In this document: in pieces, positions 14,729-15,346 of the stretch
Layout of the letters: every line of letters begins with the position of its first letter
Numbering within the stretch: the first letter of the stretch is position 1
Source: an uncultured Cocleimonas sp.
Lineage (GTDB): Bacteria; Pseudomonadota; Gammaproteobacteria; Thiotrichales; Thiotrichaceae
Direction: 5' to 3'
DNA: 15,346 nt
NCBI GenBank assembly: GCA_937974135.1
Contig: CALJIH010000250.1
Location: 1 to 15,346 of the forward strand
Made by a program: the position numbers and the translations under genes
The notes under the pieces: generated by a model
Databases searched by the model: none
What the model was told of the DNA's origin: nothing
What the model saw: the letters and a program-made list of their open reading frames with translations, nothing else

Positions 14729-14765
14729 AAAAAGACACCCCCCTACTTTTTGCACGTTTTAACCA
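14729..14765 (+). repeat. Intergenic repeat, copy 3 (single, between proC and yggT)
   Basis: AAAAAGACACCCCCC is identical to copy 2, followed by TACTTTTTGCACGTTTTAAC. No complementary G-rich arm is present, so it cannot form the terminator hairpin seen after hemW. The similarity therefore points to a repeat family rather than convergent terminators. Confidence 0.65.
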
Positions 14766-14803
14766 TTAGATACATTAAAATAAAATAATATTGGAGAATA
14801 ACC

Positions 14804-15346
14804 ATGTTGGGATTGGCGGTAGTTTCGCAAATAGCACTATTTTTAGTAGAAACCATTTTTTCACTCTATATAGGCGCAATCGTTGTTAGATTATTGCTGG
14901 GTTTCGCTCGGGCGAATTTTAATAATCCACTCTCCCAGTTTTTAGTTAAAATCACCAATCCACCATTAGTACCTATGCGTCGCTTTATTCCATCGATAGG
15001 GAAGGTTGATACCTCTGCGGTGGTACTTGCATTTATTTTAACGTTTATCAAAGTGAGCTTACTATTTTTGATTATACGCGGCGCAGTAATGTTCCCTGAA
15101 TCAATACTATTTGCAGTAGGAGCCTTAATAAAAACCGTAATTTGGGTTTATATTATTGCATTGATTTTACAAGCGGTGATTAGTTGGGTAGGCAGTGCGC
15201 AGGGGAATCCAGTTTCTCCTTTGGTACATAGTTTAACCAACCCTATCGTTCGACCTATTCGTCGCTTTGTTCCTTTAATAGGAATGATGGATTTATCACC
15301 ATTAGTTGCAATCTTAGGGTTAAATATTTTACTCATAATCACTAAT
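14804..15346 (+). CDS. yggT: YggT family integral membrane protein (3' end beyond window)
   Basis: 181 codons are open to the right edge with no stop. The family usually has about 190 residues, so only a few are missing. It contains two tandem YGGT units. Each has membrane helices followed by a conserved amphipathic block: NPLSQFLVKITNPPLVPMRR then FIPSIG, and NPVSPLVHSLTNPIVRPIRR then FVPLIGMMD. GGAG at 14793-14796 lies 7 bases before the ATG. YggT proteins are inner-membrane proteins of uncertain function, linked by context to proC/yggS and in some bacteria to cell division or osmotic stress. It follows proC after 86 bases that contain an intergenic repeat. Confidence 0.93.
   Translation, partial: MLGLAVVSQIALFLVETIFSLYIGAIVVRLLLGFARANFNNPLSQFLVKITNPPLVPMRRFIPSIGKVDTSAVVLAFILTFIKVSLLFLIIRGAVMFPESILFAVGALIKTVIWVYIIALILQAVISWVGSAQGNPVSPLVHSLTNPIVRPIRRFVPLIGMMDLSPLVAILGLNILLIITN

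Overview
This AT-rich window reads as a stretch of gammaproteobacterial chromosome. The strongest taxonomic cue is the order pilT-pilU divergent from yggS-proC-yggT, which is the arrangement known from Pseudomonas and related type IV pilus bearers. The rsmA, hemW and proC products also carry typical proteobacterial motifs. Low GC and two large OmpA-domain surface proteins suggest a marine or gliding gammaproteobacterium, but the genus cannot be fixed from this sequence. There is no tRNA, rRNA, CRISPR array, phage or transposase gene.

Left region (1-3553): one very large minus-strand gene fills bases 1-3153 and runs off the left edge. It has no stop codon in 1,051 visible codons. It encodes a signal peptide, a predicted outer-membrane beta-barrel, an OmpA-like peptidoglycan-binding domain flanked by basic Val-rich repeats, and then tandem 91-94-residue Ig/cadherin-like repeats. 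A 400-base non-coding interval follows. It holds a structured leader for that gene and an AT-rich tract before the next genes.

Centre-left (3554-8840, plus strand): a four-helix membrane protein and a 936-residue periplasmic coiled-coil/TSP3/OmpA protein probably form one operon, closed by a perfect 12-bp hairpin terminator. rsmA (16S rRNA dimethyltransferase) and hemW (radical-SAM haem chaperone) follow, three bases apart. A strong hairpin separates hemW from the convergent genes.

Centre-right (8943-13016, minus strand): pilT, pilU and a third retraction-ATPase paralogue of PilU type lie in tandem, followed by a DUF937 gene that appears to have its own promoter and palindrome. Right (13169-15346, plus strand): yggS (PLP homeostasis), proC (proline synthesis) and yggT (membrane protein, cut by the right edge).

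The observations most worth following are: the barrel-OmpA-Ig protein, whose peptidoglycan-binding Asp is replaced by Cys; the six 59-residue coiled-coil repeats in the neighbouring OmpA protein, which look too long for the periplasm; the third PilT/PilU ATPase; and a roughly 37-base repeat present three times in two intergenic gaps, twice as an inverted pair that forms the hemW/DUF937 hairpin.
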